Under the pieces are notes generated by a model. That model saw only the letters and a program-made list of their open reading frames with translations, was not told where the DNA came from and searched no databases. The translations under genes were made by a program, and so were the position numbers. From an uncultured Oscillospiraceae bacterium (GTDB lineage: Bacteria > Bacillota > Clostridia > Oscillospirales > Oscillospiraceae), in assembly GCA_934661135.1 (NCBI GenBank), contig CAKUJA010000003.1:1-45256 (forward strand): a stretch of DNA of 45,256 nt, read 5' to 3'. Positions 23,485 through 32,521 of this stretch are shown here, one piece after another (position 1 is the first letter of the stretch; each line of letters opens with the position of its first letter).

Positions 23485-24644
23485 GGAACAAACCGTTCCC
23501 CGCGGCCGCTGCCGAGCAGCAACGCCGTGCCGTCTGCACGCATCACAACGTTGGTTGCGCCGGAATCATTGTCGCTCGTGGCATACAGGTGCATGGTGTT
23601 ATCATAAATATTGAGCCGGCTGGCCGTCAGTACAGCGACATATTTGCCTACCGCGGAAAAATCGAGAATCTGCTCGTCGAAGTCCAGCGAGCCGATTTCT
23701 TCTCCGTCCGAACCAACGGTTACCACACGGTAACGGTTTCCTGCCTGATACATATTCAGCACCAGCGTCAAAAATCCGCTGCCGCCGAAATCAAAATCTT
23801 TCAAATAAGATTCCGAGTAGTCATAGCTGCCAAGCCGCGTCCCATCCAGCGCGAACCAGCGCGCATGGTGCTCGCCGACTGCGAGCAGCTCCTCCGTGCC
23901 GGAGAAGGTCAGATCGTAGATCAGCTCGTTGCCAAACGGAATGGTTGCCGCAACGTCCTCACGATCTGTCTGGAATAGCTGAATATCCGCCTGAAAAACG
24001 CCGTCTTTCTGCCCAAGCGCCACAGCGCCAACGTAATCCGCGCCCTTTCGGATGGCGCAGACCGGTAAGTACTGGCTGGCGGACAGGCGGCGGTAAATCA
24101 GCGAGTGATGTTTATTATAGACACAGAGTACACTTTTATAGCCGCTTTCGCTTGTGGAATAGCAAACGCTGCCATCCTCCGCGAGATCGGCATCAAGAAT
24201 TGCTTTTTCCGTTGACAGGTCGAGCACGCTTCCACCGGAAGATGATACGACGTGCAAGGCGCTTCCGCCCACGTCGTAGGCCATCACGAATTTGCCGCTC
24301 TGGGCAATAGCCGGGGTCGTCATCTTCTCCTGTGTGAACGTAAACTGCGTTCCGTTTTTACTGTAGGTCGTCAGCGCGGACGGAGAAGCCACCGCAAGGC
24401 CGCCATCAAAGTCGGCATACTGGTTGGAATTTCCAGCGTCAAACAAGAACTGTCCGTCCGTTTCCGTGCCGGAGACATTGAGATAGCGGACAAAGCGGCG
24501 CGCCGCATCGAGATTCAGGTTGTCGCGGAACACGTACAGCGCAACGCCCGCGCAGACCAGCACAAGCAGCACAACAAACAGAATGATCCGTTTTTGCGGA
24601 GCCTTTTTCGGTGTCTGGTTCAATTTTGATACATTATCCGACAT
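23481..24644 (-). CDS. DUF5711-type membrane-anchored beta-propeller protein
   Basis: A 387-residue protein from the ATG at 24644 (GGTGAGG upstream). A short cytoplasmic basic tail, one membrane helix at about 19-40 (RIILFVVLLVLVCAGVALYV region), and a long extracytoplasmic part made of repeated beta blades. It fits the DUF5711 family of Clostridia, whose function is unknown. It overlaps the truA stop by about 11 bases and is the last gene of the PBP-ecf-truA string. The stop codon TAG is formed by the first bases of the 165-bp element, so the natural C-terminus may have been changed by that insertion. Confidence 0.8.
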   Translation of the reverse strand: MSDNVSKLNQTPKKAPQKRIILFVVLLVLVCAGVALYVFRDNLNLDAARRFVRYLNVSGTETDGQFLFDAGNSNQYADFDGGLAVASPSALTTYSKNGTQFTFTQEKMTTPAIAQSGKFVMAYDVGGSALHVVSSSGGSVLDLSTEKAILDADLAEDGSVCYSTSESGYKSVLCVYNKHHSLIYRRLSASQYLPVCAIRKGADYVGAVALGQKDGVFQADIQLFQTDREDVAATIPFGNELIYDLTFSGTEELLAVGEHHARWFALDGTRLGSYDYSESYLKDFDFGGSGFLTLVLNMYQAGNRYRVVTVGSDGEEIGSLDFDEQILDFSAVGKYVAVLTASRLNIYDNTMHLYATSDNDSGATNVVMRADGTALLLGSGRGERFVP

Positions 24645-25398
24645 GGAACGAAACCTCACCGTCATCATACCATAGCTGCGTCATGTAAAGTCCGCCGGGC
24701 GGCACCGTAGGCCCTGCGGCCTTGCGATCCCCATTTTCCAGAATTTCCGTAACGGAGTCCGGCGGGAACTTCCCTTCCGCCGCATAGACCACCGTCCCGG
24801 CCATGGCGCGCGCCATGTTGTAGAGAAAGCCGTTGGCGCAGACGCGCAGCGAGAGCAGATCGCCCTCCCGCGCAACCTCATAATAGTAGACCGTGCGCAC
24901 CGTCGATTTAACCTCCGTGCCGACGGATCGAACCGCGGCAAAATCGTGCGTACCGACAAACTGGTCGCCTGCCCGCTGCATGACCGTTTCGTCCAAATGC
25001 TTGGGATAGAACCATGCGCGGTTAACATAAAACGGGTCCTTGATTGCGGAGTTATAGATCAGATAGGTATATTCTTTCCGGACGCAGGAACCGATGGCAT
25101 TGAAATTTTCATGCACATCCATCGCATACGTGACCACAATGTCCAGTGGAAGGTGCGTATTGAGCGCATACGGAAGGCGCTCACATGGAATCCGGGACGT
25201 CGTGCGAAAATTGGCAACATAGACACGTGCGTGGACACCGGCATCGGTGCGGCCGCAGCCGGTGACGTGCACCGGATGGCCGACCACCATTGCAACCGCC
25301 TTTTCTACAGTTTCTCCAACCGTGATCTGCGTTTTCTGCACCTGCCAGCCGTGGTAGGCCGTGCCGAGATATTTCAGCGTAATTGCAATATTCCGCAT
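24634..25398 (-). CDS. truA: tRNA pseudouridine(38-40) synthase TruA
   Basis: Makes pseudouridine at positions 38, 39 and 40 of the tRNA anticodon arm. The 254 residues from the ATG at 25398 (GGGAGA site) are the family length. The catalytic aspartate is Asp52 in GCGRTDAGVHA, and the C-terminal half has the typical FLYNMARAMAGT segment. A longer in-frame start at 25548 lies inside ecfT and is rejected. The ecfA1-ecfA2-ecfT-truA order is common in Firmicutes. Confidence 0.96.
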   Translation of the reverse strand: MRNIAITLKYLGTAYHGWQVQKTQITVGETVEKAVAMVVGHPVHVTGCGRTDAGVHARVYVANFRTTSRIPCERLPYALNTHLPLDIVVTYAMDVHENFNAIGSCVRKEYTYLIYNSAIKDPFYVNRAWFYPKHLDETVMQRAGDQFVGTHDFAAVRSVGTEVKSTVRTVYYYEVAREGDLLSLRVCANGFLYNMARAMAGTVVYAAEGKFPPDSVTEILENGDRKAAGPTVPPGGLYMTQLWYDDGEVSFHVG

Positions 25399-25412
25399 CG
25401 AGTTTTCTCCCT

Positions 25413-26216
25413 TTAGAGTCCAAAATGTCTGAAAACCAGCATAACTGCAAGCAGCGCAGCAGCGACACCGAACGCCAGGTAGTCGCGCTTGGCGTAGCGG
25501 AGCTGGTGCAGCCGCGTGCGTCCTTCGCCGCCGTGGTAGCAGCGGCACTCCATTGCGGTTGCCAGCTCATCGGCGCGGCGGAATGCGCTGATAAACAACG
25601 GCACCAGAATCGGCACGAGCGCCTTCGCGCGCGCAATGATGTTGCCGGATTCAAAGTCTGCGCCTCTCGCCTTCTGCGCCGACATGATCTTGTCTGTCTC
25701 CTCGATCAGCGTCGGGATGAAGCGGAGTGCAATACACATCATCATCGCCAGCTCATGTACCGGCAGGCCGATCTTTTTCAGCGGACTGAGCAGGCTTTCC
25801 AGACCGTCGGTCAGAGAGATCGGCGAGGTCGTATAGGTTAACATAAATGTCCCAGAAACGAGCAGCGTAATACGCAGCGCCATGAAAATCGCGTTGAAAA
25901 TTCCAGCTCTCGTGATCTTGAAAATCCAGAACTGCACAAGCGGCTCGCCGCTGGAATAGAACAGATTCAAAAACGCGGTGAGCAGGATGATAATCATCAG
26001 CGGCTTCAGGCCGCGAAAGATCGCCGAAAGGCGGATTTTCGAGATATAGATCACCGCACCGAGGAACAGCGCCACCATCAGATAGGAAAGCGCTCCCTTG
26101 GCCAGAAACAGCACGACAATATAGAGAATGACAAAAATCAGCTTGGTGCGCGGATCGAGCTTGTGGATCACCGAATTACCTGGAAAATACTGCCCAAGCG
26201 TCACATCTTTCAGCAT
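25413..26216 (-). CDS. ecfT: Energy-coupling factor transporter transmembrane protein EcfT
   Basis: Membrane scaffold of group II ECF vitamin and micronutrient importers; joins the two ATPases to exchangeable S components. The 267 residues have several N-terminal membrane helices and the cytoplasmic coupling helices with the family motifs: ARGADFESG, and AMECRCYHGG in place of the more usual second Ala-Arg-Gly motif. It overlaps ecfA2 by seven bases. No S component is encoded here, so this is the shared general module and the substrate cannot be inferred. Confidence 0.94.
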   Translation of the reverse strand: MLKDVTLGQYFPGNSVIHKLDPRTKLIFVILYIVVLFLAKGALSYLMVALFLGAVIYISKIRLSAIFRGLKPLMIIILLTAFLNLFYSSGEPLVQFWIFKITRAGIFNAIFMALRITLLVSGTFMLTYTTSPISLTDGLESLLSPLKKIGLPVHELAMMMCIALRFIPTLIEETDKIMSAQKARGADFESGNIIARAKALVPILVPLFISAFRRADELATAMECRCYHGGEGRTRLHQLRYAKRDYLAFGVAAALLAVMLVFRHFGL

Positions 26217-27079
26217 GGCGCGGCCTCCTTTCCCAGCAGCGGCAAAAGCGCCTGCTTCGCCTGTTCCACAGTAAAAACCGATGGGTCGACCGGCAGGCCG
26301 AGCTGCCGCAGGCGCAGGAAAAGCTGCGTCATCTTCGGCACGGCGAGTCCCATCGACACAAGCTCCTCCGCATGGGAAAAGACCTCAGCGGGCGCACCGC
26401 TCATCACGTTCTTGCCGTGATTCATCACGATCAGACGGTCGACATTGGACGCGATCTCCTCCATCGAATGGCTTACCATGATAACAGCCGCGTGCTGCGC
26501 GGCCTGATAATCGCGGATGTTCTGCAAGATGCTCTCGCGGCCGCGTGGGTCAAGGCCGGCAGTCGGCTCGTCGAGAATGAGCACATCCGGCTCCATGGCG
26601 ATCACACCTGCAATTGCAACGCGCCGTTTTTGGCCGCCTGAGAGATCGAACGGTGATTTTTCAAGCTCGGTATTCGTAATGCCGACAAATTGCGCCGCAC
26701 GCTCCACACGCACCCGGATTTCTTCCTCTGAAAGTCCCATGTTCTTGGGGCCGAAGGAGATGTCCTTGTAGACGGTTTCTTCAAAAAGCTGATGCTCCGG
26801 ATATTGGAACACCAGGCCGACCTTAAAGCGGATGGCGCGTGTGAACTTCGGATCCTGCCAGATGTCCGCGCCGTCAAACAGGATTTTCCCGGACGTCGGC
26901 TTCAGCAGGCCGTTAAAATGTTGGATCAGTGTCGATTTCCCAGACCCGGTATGCCCGATCAGTCCCACGAATTCTCCCCGGGCGATGGAGAGACTGACGT
27001 CTTGCAGCGCGGCGTGCTCAAACGGCGTACCCTCGCTGTATACATGGGACAAGTTCTGTATCTCTAGTATAGGGGTCAA
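26210..27079 (-). CDS. ecfA2: Energy-coupling factor transporter ATPase EcfA2
   Basis: ABC ATPase of the ECF module. Walker A GHTGSGKST, signature LSGGQKRR and Walker B VLILDEPTAGLDP are all intact. I place the start at TTG 27079, because GGAGG lies eight bases upstream and the protein then begins at the conserved first strand (TPILEIQNLSHVYSEGTPFE); no ATG fits in that position, and the ATG at 27139 lies inside ecfA1. This gives 289 residues. It follows ecfA1 by 23 bases and overlaps ecfT. Confidence 0.94.
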   Translation of the reverse strand: MTPILEIQNLSHVYSEGTPFEHAALQDVSLSIARGEFVGLIGHTGSGKSTLIQHFNGLLKPTSGKILFDGADIWQDPKFTRAIRFKVGLVFQYPEHQLFEETVYKDISFGPKNMGLSEEEIRVRVERAAQFVGITNTELEKSPFDLSGGQKRRVAIAGVIAMEPDVLILDEPTAGLDPRGRESILQNIRDYQAAQHAAVIMVSHSMEEIASNVDRLIVMNHGKNVMSGAPAEVFSHAEELVSMGLAVPKMTQLFLRLRQLGLPVDPSVFTVEQAKQALLPLLGKEAAPC

Positions 27080-27102
27080 CGTAGTTTCCTCCAAGTTCAG
27101 GG

Positions 27103-27951
27103 TCAGGCCTTCACACGATCGTAAAGTGCCTGCGCACATTGGTCAATGGAAAGCGCGGAAAGCGGCAGATCAAAGCCGTCTGCGCGAAGCTCATAGAGCA
27201 GTTCAGTCGTCTCCGGAACGCTTAGACCGACGCTTTTGAGCAGCTCCACCTGCGAAAAAACGTCCGCAGGCGCACCGTCGGCGACAATTTTGCCATCGTT
27301 CATCGCAATGACACGGGAAGCATGCGTCGCCTCGTCCATGTGGTGCGTGATGAGCACAACGGTCATCCCTTCTTCGCGGTTCAGCCGCTCGACGGTTTCC
27401 ACCACCTCACGTCTGCCCTGGGGATCGAGCATCGCGGTTGGTTCGTCGAGCACAATGCACTTCGGGTGCATCGCCAGCACGCCCGCAATGGCAACGCGCT
27501 GCTTCTGACCGCCGGAGAGAAGCTGCGGCGCGTGCGCGCGGTATTCGTACATCCCGACGGTTTTCAGCGCCGCGTCGACGCGCCTGCGAATTTCCTCGCT
27601 CGGCACGCCGAGGTTCTCCGGCGCAAACGCGACATCTTCTTCCACCACATTGGAGACGATCTGGTTGTCCGGATTCTGGAATACCATACCAACTGCCTGA
27701 CGGATGGAAATCAGCAAATTCTCATCCTTGGTATCCATGCCGTATACGGCGACGCTGCCGCCCTCCGGCAGCAGGATCGCATTGAAATGCTTGGCAAGCG
27801 TCGATTTTCCGCAGCCGTTGTGTCCGAGCACGGCGACAAAGCTGCCAGCTTCGACGGCAAGACTCAGACCATCAAAGACAATATGCTGTCTCCCGGTCTC
27901 CTGATCGGGATAGCTGTAATGCAGGTCGTTAACCTGAATGGCTTCATTCAT
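27103..27951 (-). CDS. ecfA1: Energy-coupling factor transporter ATPase EcfA1
   Basis: The second ABC ATPase of the ECF module, 282 residues. Walker A GHNGCGKST, Q-loop region MVFQNPDNQIV, signature LSGGQKQR and Walker B IVLDEPTAML are present. The MVFQNPDNQIV segment is typical of EcfA1. It begins three bases after the methyltransferase gene stops and precedes ecfA2. It works as a heterodimer with EcfA2, bound to EcfT. Confidence 0.95.
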   Translation of the reverse strand: MNEAIQVNDLHYSYPDQETGRQHIVFDGLSLAVEAGSFVAVLGHNGCGKSTLAKHFNAILLPEGGSVAVYGMDTKDENLLISIRQAVGMVFQNPDNQIVSNVVEEDVAFAPENLGVPSEEIRRRVDAALKTVGMYEYRAHAPQLLSGGQKQRVAIAGVLAMHPKCIVLDEPTAMLDPQGRREVVETVERLNREEGMTVVLITHHMDEATHASRVIAMNDGKIVADGAPADVFSQVELLKSVGLSVPETTELLYELRADGFDLPLSALSIDQCAQALYDRVKA

Positions 27952-27954
27952 TGT

Positions 27955-28818
27955 TTACTTCCTTGTCCACCGGCCCGTGCTGCCGCAGGGCAGGACAAGA
28001 CCGGAATCGCTGACAGGCAGGCCAAGCTCTCCGCATTCGCTGTGGCCGCCGTATTGTTTTGTGAAAATAGAATCCATAATGTACCCCACTACCGAGGGCG
28101 CCAGTCCCGTGGTGTAGGAGTTGATGATGACAAAGAGCGGATTGTCAGAGAGCACCTGACTGACAAGCTGCACAAACGGCCAGAGGTTTTCCTCCAGCTT
28201 CCAGATCTCGCCCGAAGGCCCTCTGCCATAGCTAGGCGGATCCATGATGATCGCGTCATAGCGCCGCCCGCGGCGGATTTCCCGCTCGACGAACTTCGCG
28301 CAGTCGTCAACGATCCAACGGATCGGCTTTTCCGCAAGACCGGAGGACTTCGCGTTTTCCTTTGCCCACGCGACCATCCCCTTCGCCGCGTCCACATGGC
28401 AGACGCTTGCACCCGCCGCTGCGCACGCCAGCGTCGCACCGCCCGTATAGGCGAACAAATTCAGTGCATTGATCGGGCGTCCCGCGCTGCGAATGGTCTC
28501 CATGATGAAGTCCCAGTTGGCCGCCTGCTCCGGGAATACGCCCGTATGCTTGAAGTTCATCGGCTTGACGTTGAACGTCAGTTCCTTATATCGCACCTGC
28601 CAGTGCTCCGGCAGGCGTAAATTTGACCATGTTCCGCCGCCGGTCGATGACCGGGCATAGCGTGCGTCATACTTCCGCCAGAGCGGATCGTTTTTCGGGG
28701 TGTTCCAGATCACCTGCGGATCCGGGCGCACCAGCACATAATTTCCCCAACGTTCGAGCTTCTCGCCGCCGGAGGTGTCGAGGACTTCATAGTCCTTCCA
28801 AGCATCAGCCAACCACAT
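27955..28818 (-). CDS. Class I SAM-dependent methyltransferase (RlmI/RlmL-like)
   Basis: A 287-residue cytoplasmic methyltransferase. The SAM-binding strand NLFAYTGGATLACAAAG and the catalytic-type DPPSYGRG motif match the branch that includes 23S rRNA m5C/m2G enzymes such as RlmI and the C-terminal half of RlmL. The PUA domain of full RlmI is lacking and the N-terminus is short. RNA methylation is likely, but the target base is not assignable. It sits 12 bases after the PBP gene and 3 bases before ecfA1, behind an AGGAG site. Confidence 0.87.
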   Translation of the reverse strand: MWLADAWKDYEVLDTSGGEKLERWGNYVLVRPDPQVIWNTPKNDPLWRKYDARYARSSTGGGTWSNLRLPEHWQVRYKELTFNVKPMNFKHTGVFPEQAANWDFIMETIRSAGRPINALNLFAYTGGATLACAAAGASVCHVDAAKGMVAWAKENAKSSGLAEKPIRWIVDDCAKFVEREIRRGRRYDAIIMDPPSYGRGPSGEIWKLEENLWPFVQLVSQVLSDNPLFVIINSYTTGLAPSVVGYIMDSIFTKQYGGHSECGELGLPVSDSGLVLPCGSTGRWTRK

Positions 28819-28830
28819 AATGTTCTCCTA

Positions 28831-31326
28831 TTATGGATTCAAACCGGTATCTGTGTTCCACATATCCGGCTCGGTCGTATCATCGTCGTCCGGATCGGTT
28901 TCCGCGTCCTCATCCGGCTCCGGGTCTTCTTTTTTTGGCAGGTCGTCCTCGTCATGGATGTAGCACGGGACATTGATCGCGTCCACATCCGGCGAAACCG
29001 CCGCATAATAGCCAGCCGGCAGATTTTCATCCGGCACGACATAGGCCTGATCAAGCACGCGGATGCCTGAGACCGGGAACGCACGCGACACATTGAGCAG
29101 GCCGACCTTGTGCGTCGTATTCCCGTCGACGAGCGCGCAGAATTCATTCGCCACATGGCCGGAAGCATCGCAGATCTCGACCTCGGTATGCACGTCGCAA
29201 TTCTCCGTCGGCACATCATACAGACTGAGCTGCACCTTGATGGCACGGCTGCCGCGCGGATCTTCCTTACAGGCATCGGTCACGAGCTTGCCGCTGTCGC
29301 GGCAGACCGTGCATTCGACGACATTCGTCGGTTTGTTGAATTCCTTGTTCGGCAAATCCTGATGCAGCGTCGCCATAACCTTCTGCCAGAGCACCACGGC
29401 GGGATTTGTCGTCGAGTCCGTCAGCACAACCTCCTCCGGGTCGTCATAGCCGCACCAGACCACACCGGTATAGTACGGCGTATAGCCGGCGAACCAGCGG
29501 TCAAAGTCGCTTGTGGTCGTGCCGGTCTTGCCGGCAACAGTCATATTCTCGAGCTTCGCGCCGTAGCCGGTGCCGGATTTGACGGTATTGATCAGCATAT
29601 CCGTAATATACCATGCCGTCATATCCTTCATGGCCGGGTAGGAATCCTGCGTATTGTCCAGAATGATGTTCTTGCCGCTTGCATCCGTCACCTTGGTGTA
29701 CGTCCGCGCTTCACGGTAGACACCCTCGTCGGCAAACGCAGCATAGGCCGCCGTCATCGCGCGCACAGTTACGCCGTTCGTCAGGCCGCCGAGCGCCATC
29801 GGCGCGAGGTTGACGTCGGAGCGCACTTCCCCGCTGCTCGTCACATAGTCGGACACCAGTGTGGAAAGTCCCATCTTCTCCTTGGCGAACTGATAGCAGT
29901 ATTCCGGCGTCATCTCAGCCACGAGCTTGACCGGCACCGTGTTCAGCGATTCCATCATCGCTTCATTGATCGTCACAAGGCCGCGGAACGTCGAGTCTGA
30001 ATTCTTCGGCCAGAACGAATTGTCGGTAAACGAATACGGTGTATCGTCGTAGACCGTTGCGGGCGTAATCAGGCCAAGCTCAATGGCCGGCGCGTAGACT
30101 GAAACCGGCTTGATTGTAGAACCCGGTGAGAGCAAGCTCTGCGACGCGCGGCTGAGCGTCAGGCTGCCGGTCTTTTTACCGACGCCGCCCGCCATGGCAA
30201 CCACGTCGCCGGTCTTGTTGTCGATAATCACAATACCGGACTGGAGCTGCTGCGAGCTAGCCGTCTCTGGAATCTGACTCAGATCCTCATAAACCGCGTC
30301 AACCGCCGCCTGTGCGTCCGGGTTATACGTGCTGTAAATCTGGTAGCCGCCGGTCATAACCATTTTATACACAATATCATAGTCATAGCCGGTCTTATCG
30401 CAGAGGTCGTTGACCACGTCACGGATGACCTGATCTTCAAAATAGGTGTAATATTCCTGCTCTGCGTCGCCCTCGTCAGCGCTCTTGCGCACAAAGACAA
30501 GCTCCTCGGCAATGGCGCTGTCATACTGTGACTGCGTGATATATCCCTGACTGAGCATCTCGCCGAGAATAATCTCCTGCCGCTCCTTATTCTTATCCGG
30601 GTTGATATAGGGATCGTAAATCGAGGGGTTATTGGTAATGCCGATCAGTGCCGCGCACTGCGCCAGATCCAGCCCCTCCACGTTTTTGCCGAAGTAAACC
30701 TGCGACGCCGACTGCACGCCCTCGCAGTTTTCGCCGAGCGCGATGACGTTCAGATACCACTCCATAATTTCTTCCTTGGAGTATTCTTTTTCGAGCTTCA
30801 GCGCGGAATAGATTTCCGAGAGCTTACGGCGCACAGTCACCTCGCGGTTGCCGGTCACGTTTTTTACAAGCTGCTGTGTGATGGTCGAGCCGCCGGCGCT
30901 GCCGCTGCCGAGGAACATCTTCACGCACGCCTTCATGGTCGTGACCCAGTCGACGCCCTGATGCTCCATAAAGCGCTTATCCTCAATGGCAATACAGGCA
31001 TGGACAAGATTTTTTGGAATTTCGTCGTATTTGACCCACGTCCGGTTTGCGCCGCCATAGAGCTTTTGCAGCACGACGTCCTGACCGGTTTTCGGATCCT
31101 CATAGTAGATGACCGACGTCTGGTCGAGCGCAAAGCCTTCCAGTGAGAAGTCGTTCTGCTGCGCCAGGTCGTTTTTCACATACAGTGCAAACAGACACGC
31201 AAACACCAGCAGCGCCAGCACACCGACGAGCGCAATCGTCCCGATGACGCGTCCAAACGTGCGCCAGCCGTTTCTTTTTTTTCGATATTCACCCTGCGAA
31301 GCCGGTTTTTCCTGTTTTTTTGCCAT
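28831..31326 (-). CDS. Class A penicillin-binding protein (glycosyltransferase/transpeptidase)
   Basis: Bifunctional peptidoglycan synthase of 831 residues. A basic cytoplasmic tail and a membrane helix (about 26-50) are followed by the GT51 domain, with catalytic EDKRFMEHQGVDW (Glu115) and GGSTITQQLVKN (145-156). The transpeptidase domain has SxxK at Ser403-Lys406 (STIK), SLN at 460-462 and KTG at 600-602. The C-terminal 170 or so residues include cysteine-containing segments (CTVCRDSGKLVTDAC) and a very acidic Asp/Glu/Pro tail. It is the first gene of the operon that continues into the methyltransferase, ecf genes and truA. Confidence 0.96.
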   Translation of the reverse strand: MAKKQEKPASQGEYRKKRNGWRTFGRVIGTIALVGVLALLVFACLFALYVKNDLAQQNDFSLEGFALDQTSVIYYEDPKTGQDVVLQKLYGGANRTWVKYDEIPKNLVHACIAIEDKRFMEHQGVDWVTTMKACVKMFLGSGSAGGSTITQQLVKNVTGNREVTVRRKLSEIYSALKLEKEYSKEEIMEWYLNVIALGENCEGVQSASQVYFGKNVEGLDLAQCAALIGITNNPSIYDPYINPDKNKERQEIILGEMLSQGYITQSQYDSAIAEELVFVRKSADEGDAEQEYYTYFEDQVIRDVVNDLCDKTGYDYDIVYKMVMTGGYQIYSTYNPDAQAAVDAVYEDLSQIPETASSQQLQSGIVIIDNKTGDVVAMAGGVGKKTGSLTLSRASQSLLSPGSTIKPVSVYAPAIELGLITPATVYDDTPYSFTDNSFWPKNSDSTFRGLVTINEAMMESLNTVPVKLVAEMTPEYCYQFAKEKMGLSTLVSDYVTSSGEVRSDVNLAPMALGGLTNGVTVRAMTAAYAAFADEGVYREARTYTKVTDASGKNIILDNTQDSYPAMKDMTAWYITDMLINTVKSGTGYGAKLENMTVAGKTGTTTSDFDRWFAGYTPYYTGVVWCGYDDPEEVVLTDSTTNPAVVLWQKVMATLHQDLPNKEFNKPTNVVECTVCRDSGKLVTDACKEDPRGSRAIKVQLSLYDVPTENCDVHTEVEICDASGHVANEFCALVDGNTTHKVGLLNVSRAFPVSGIRVLDQAYVVPDENLPAGYYAAVSPDVDAINVPCYIHDEDDLPKKEDPEPDEDAETDPDDDDTTEPDMWNTDTGLNP

Positions 31327-31392
31327 AGTTTTCCCCCATCAAAGCAGGCGTTTTGCCTCAGGCAGAATCCATCTAGTTTAACTCGAATATAC

Positions 31393-31401
31393 ATTATAGC
31401 A
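31393..31401 (-). promoter_or_regulatory. Extended -10 promoter of the PBP operon
   Basis: On the minus strand TGCTATAAT, an extended -10 box (TGnTATAAT), lies about 66 bases before the PBP start. No good -35 is spaced correctly, as is common for extended -10 promoters. A TTGACA lies only seven bases upstream of the -10 and cannot be its -35. Confidence 0.55.
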
Positions 31402-31479
31402 CACCTGTCAATTAGTTTGGAAACAAATTGTGAATATCATGCGCGGCGTTTTGGTACACTACTAGAAAAGGAGCTGAGA

Positions 31480-31713
31480 TTGTTGAACCGTTTCCCGATT
31501 GCGCCGCTGCTGGCGCTGTTTTTGCTGCTCTCGCCTGCATTTTTGCTGCAAGCACGCGGTGGACACATTCAATATTACGATGGACTTTGCTGGCACGACA
31601 CCGGTGCGCCGCTGCACAGCTTACCCGCAAATGACCGTGCGCTGCTGGAGTGCGGTCTCCCGCTGGAGGATGCAGACGCGCTGACCGCCGCGCTGGAGGA
31701 TTTCTGCTCCTGA
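31480..31713 (+). CDS. Small protein with N-terminal signal/membrane helix, unknown
   Basis: A 77-residue protein starting at TTG 31480, which has AAAGGAG six bases upstream; the frame is open further 5' but lacks a ribosome site there. Residues 5-22 (FPIAPLLALFLLLSPAFLL) form a signal peptide or anchor. The outside part (HIQYYDGLCWHDTGAPLHS) has two cysteines in the mature region and an acidic C-terminus. I do not recognise the family. It stands alone between the divergent PBP gene and the DUF1292 gene. The TTG start and short length make this moderately sure only. Confidence 0.6.
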   Translation: MLNRFPIAPLLALFLLLSPAFLLQARGGHIQYYDGLCWHDTGAPLHSLPANDRALLECGLPLEDADALTAALEDFCS

Positions 31714-31733
31714 GCTGCCGCGCATTTTTCCTC

Positions 31734-31762
31734 TTGATTTTGCAGACACGACCGAGTAAAAT
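31734..31762 (+). promoter_or_regulatory. Promoter of the DUF1292 gene
   Basis: TTGATT (31734-31739), 17-base spacer, TAAAAT (31757-31762), 28 bases before the start codon. Confidence 0.65.
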
Positions 31763-31790
31763 AGAAATACAAACAGACGGAGGTTTGCAT

Positions 31791-32072
31791 ATGAGCAACG
31801 AATACGGAGACGACTTCATCTCCATCACTGATGAGGACGGCAAGGAATACGAGCTGGAAGTGCTTGCGGAGCTTGAGTATGAGGGCAGCCGCTATCTGGC
31901 GCTCGTGCCTGCTGGAACCGACGAAGCGGAGGAGCTGGAGGTCAGCATTCTCAAATCCGTGGAGGAAAACGGCGAGGACATTCTCGTGACCATCGACGAT
32001 GACGAAGAACTGGAAAACGTCTATCAGGCCTTGATGGATCTGATCTATGAGGATGAGGACGATCCTTCTTAA
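31791..32072 (+). CDS. DUF1292 family acidic protein
   Basis: A 93-residue, strongly acidic soluble protein of the DUF1292 (YrzB-like) family of Firmicutes. The conserved pattern is visible: ITDEDGKEYELEVLAELEYEG, YLALVPA, and the closing Asp/Glu-rich stretch around IDDDEELENVY. A GGAGG site precedes the ATG. In many Firmicutes DUF1292 genes lie beside ruvX; here ruvX is about 4.3 kb away on the other strand. Function is unknown. Confidence 0.9.
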   Translation: MSNEYGDDFISITDEDGKEYELEVLAELEYEGSRYLALVPAGTDEAEELEVSILKSVEENGEDILVTIDDDEELENVYQALMDLIYEDEDDPS

Positions 32073-32100
32073 CATAAGCCGCATAACGATTGAAAAATGA

Positions 32101-32312
32101 AAAGGTCTCCCTGCGGGGTGCGTGACGAATCCACTTAAACCCACATTATAACTCAGGGACGCTGTACTTCGGCTGCCGATTGCAGGCCTCCCGCCCAAAG
32201 CATCAGACTTTGCGTGGACGTTGGAAGCAGTGAATCAGCCGAGAGGCGACCCACCTGCCGTTTCGTGCAGGTTATAATTGGGTTCGCACGGCTTCTGCGG
32301 GGAGATCTCTAT
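32101..32312 (+). ncRNA. ssrS: Probable 6S RNA
   Basis: A roughly 210-base noncoding stretch folds like 6S RNA, the RNA that mimics an open promoter and binds the housekeeping RNA polymerase. The 5' end (GGTCTCCCTGCGGGGTGCGTG) pairs with the 3' end (CGCACGGCTTCTGCGGGGAGATC) as a bulged closing stem. A central single-stranded region (CACTTAAACCCACATTATAAC) faces a small hairpin ACCTGC...GCAGGT on the 3' side. A long irregular hairpin fills the middle, with GGCTG..GATTGC/GC..GAATCAGCC and a CAAAG/CTTTG tip. The architecture is the basis for the call; ends are approximate and no covariance test was run. Confidence 0.72.
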
Positions 32313-32344
32313 TTTAAGACAACAAGTTTCTTGAAAAAACAGCC

Positions 32345-32462
32345 GGACGGCCGTTTCAGCGTGTCGAAAAAGTCTTTTCGCCCCGCTGCCGTCCAGTTTT
32401 TCAAACTTATAAAGTTCGAAAAACTGCTTGATTGAACGCGAAAGGGGCTTTTTGCCCCTTTC
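32345..32462 (+). repeat. Cluster of three hairpins downstream of the 6S RNA candidate
   Basis: First, GGACGGC (32345-32351) with AGCG pairs with CGCTGCCGTCC (32384-32394) around an inner CGAAAA/TTTTCG hairpin. Second, a near-perfect 15-base inverted repeat (32394-32408 and 32412-32426) has a three-base loop. Third, GAAAGGGGC/GCCCCTTTC flanks TTTTT (32440-32462). None has a proper T-tract after it. This could be a second structured RNA, a 3' part of the upstream transcript, or the scar of a palindromic element. Confidence 0.5.
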
Positions 32463-32521
32463 ACTCTTTCCCCGCTACTCTGTCGCAGAGCTGCATTTCA
32501 TAGTTTCTTGACAGTCTCAAA

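Noticed and set aside
25399..25548. A 50-residue N-terminal extension of truA
   Set aside because: It lies within ecfT and has no ribosome site; the protein fold begins at MRNIAITLKY.
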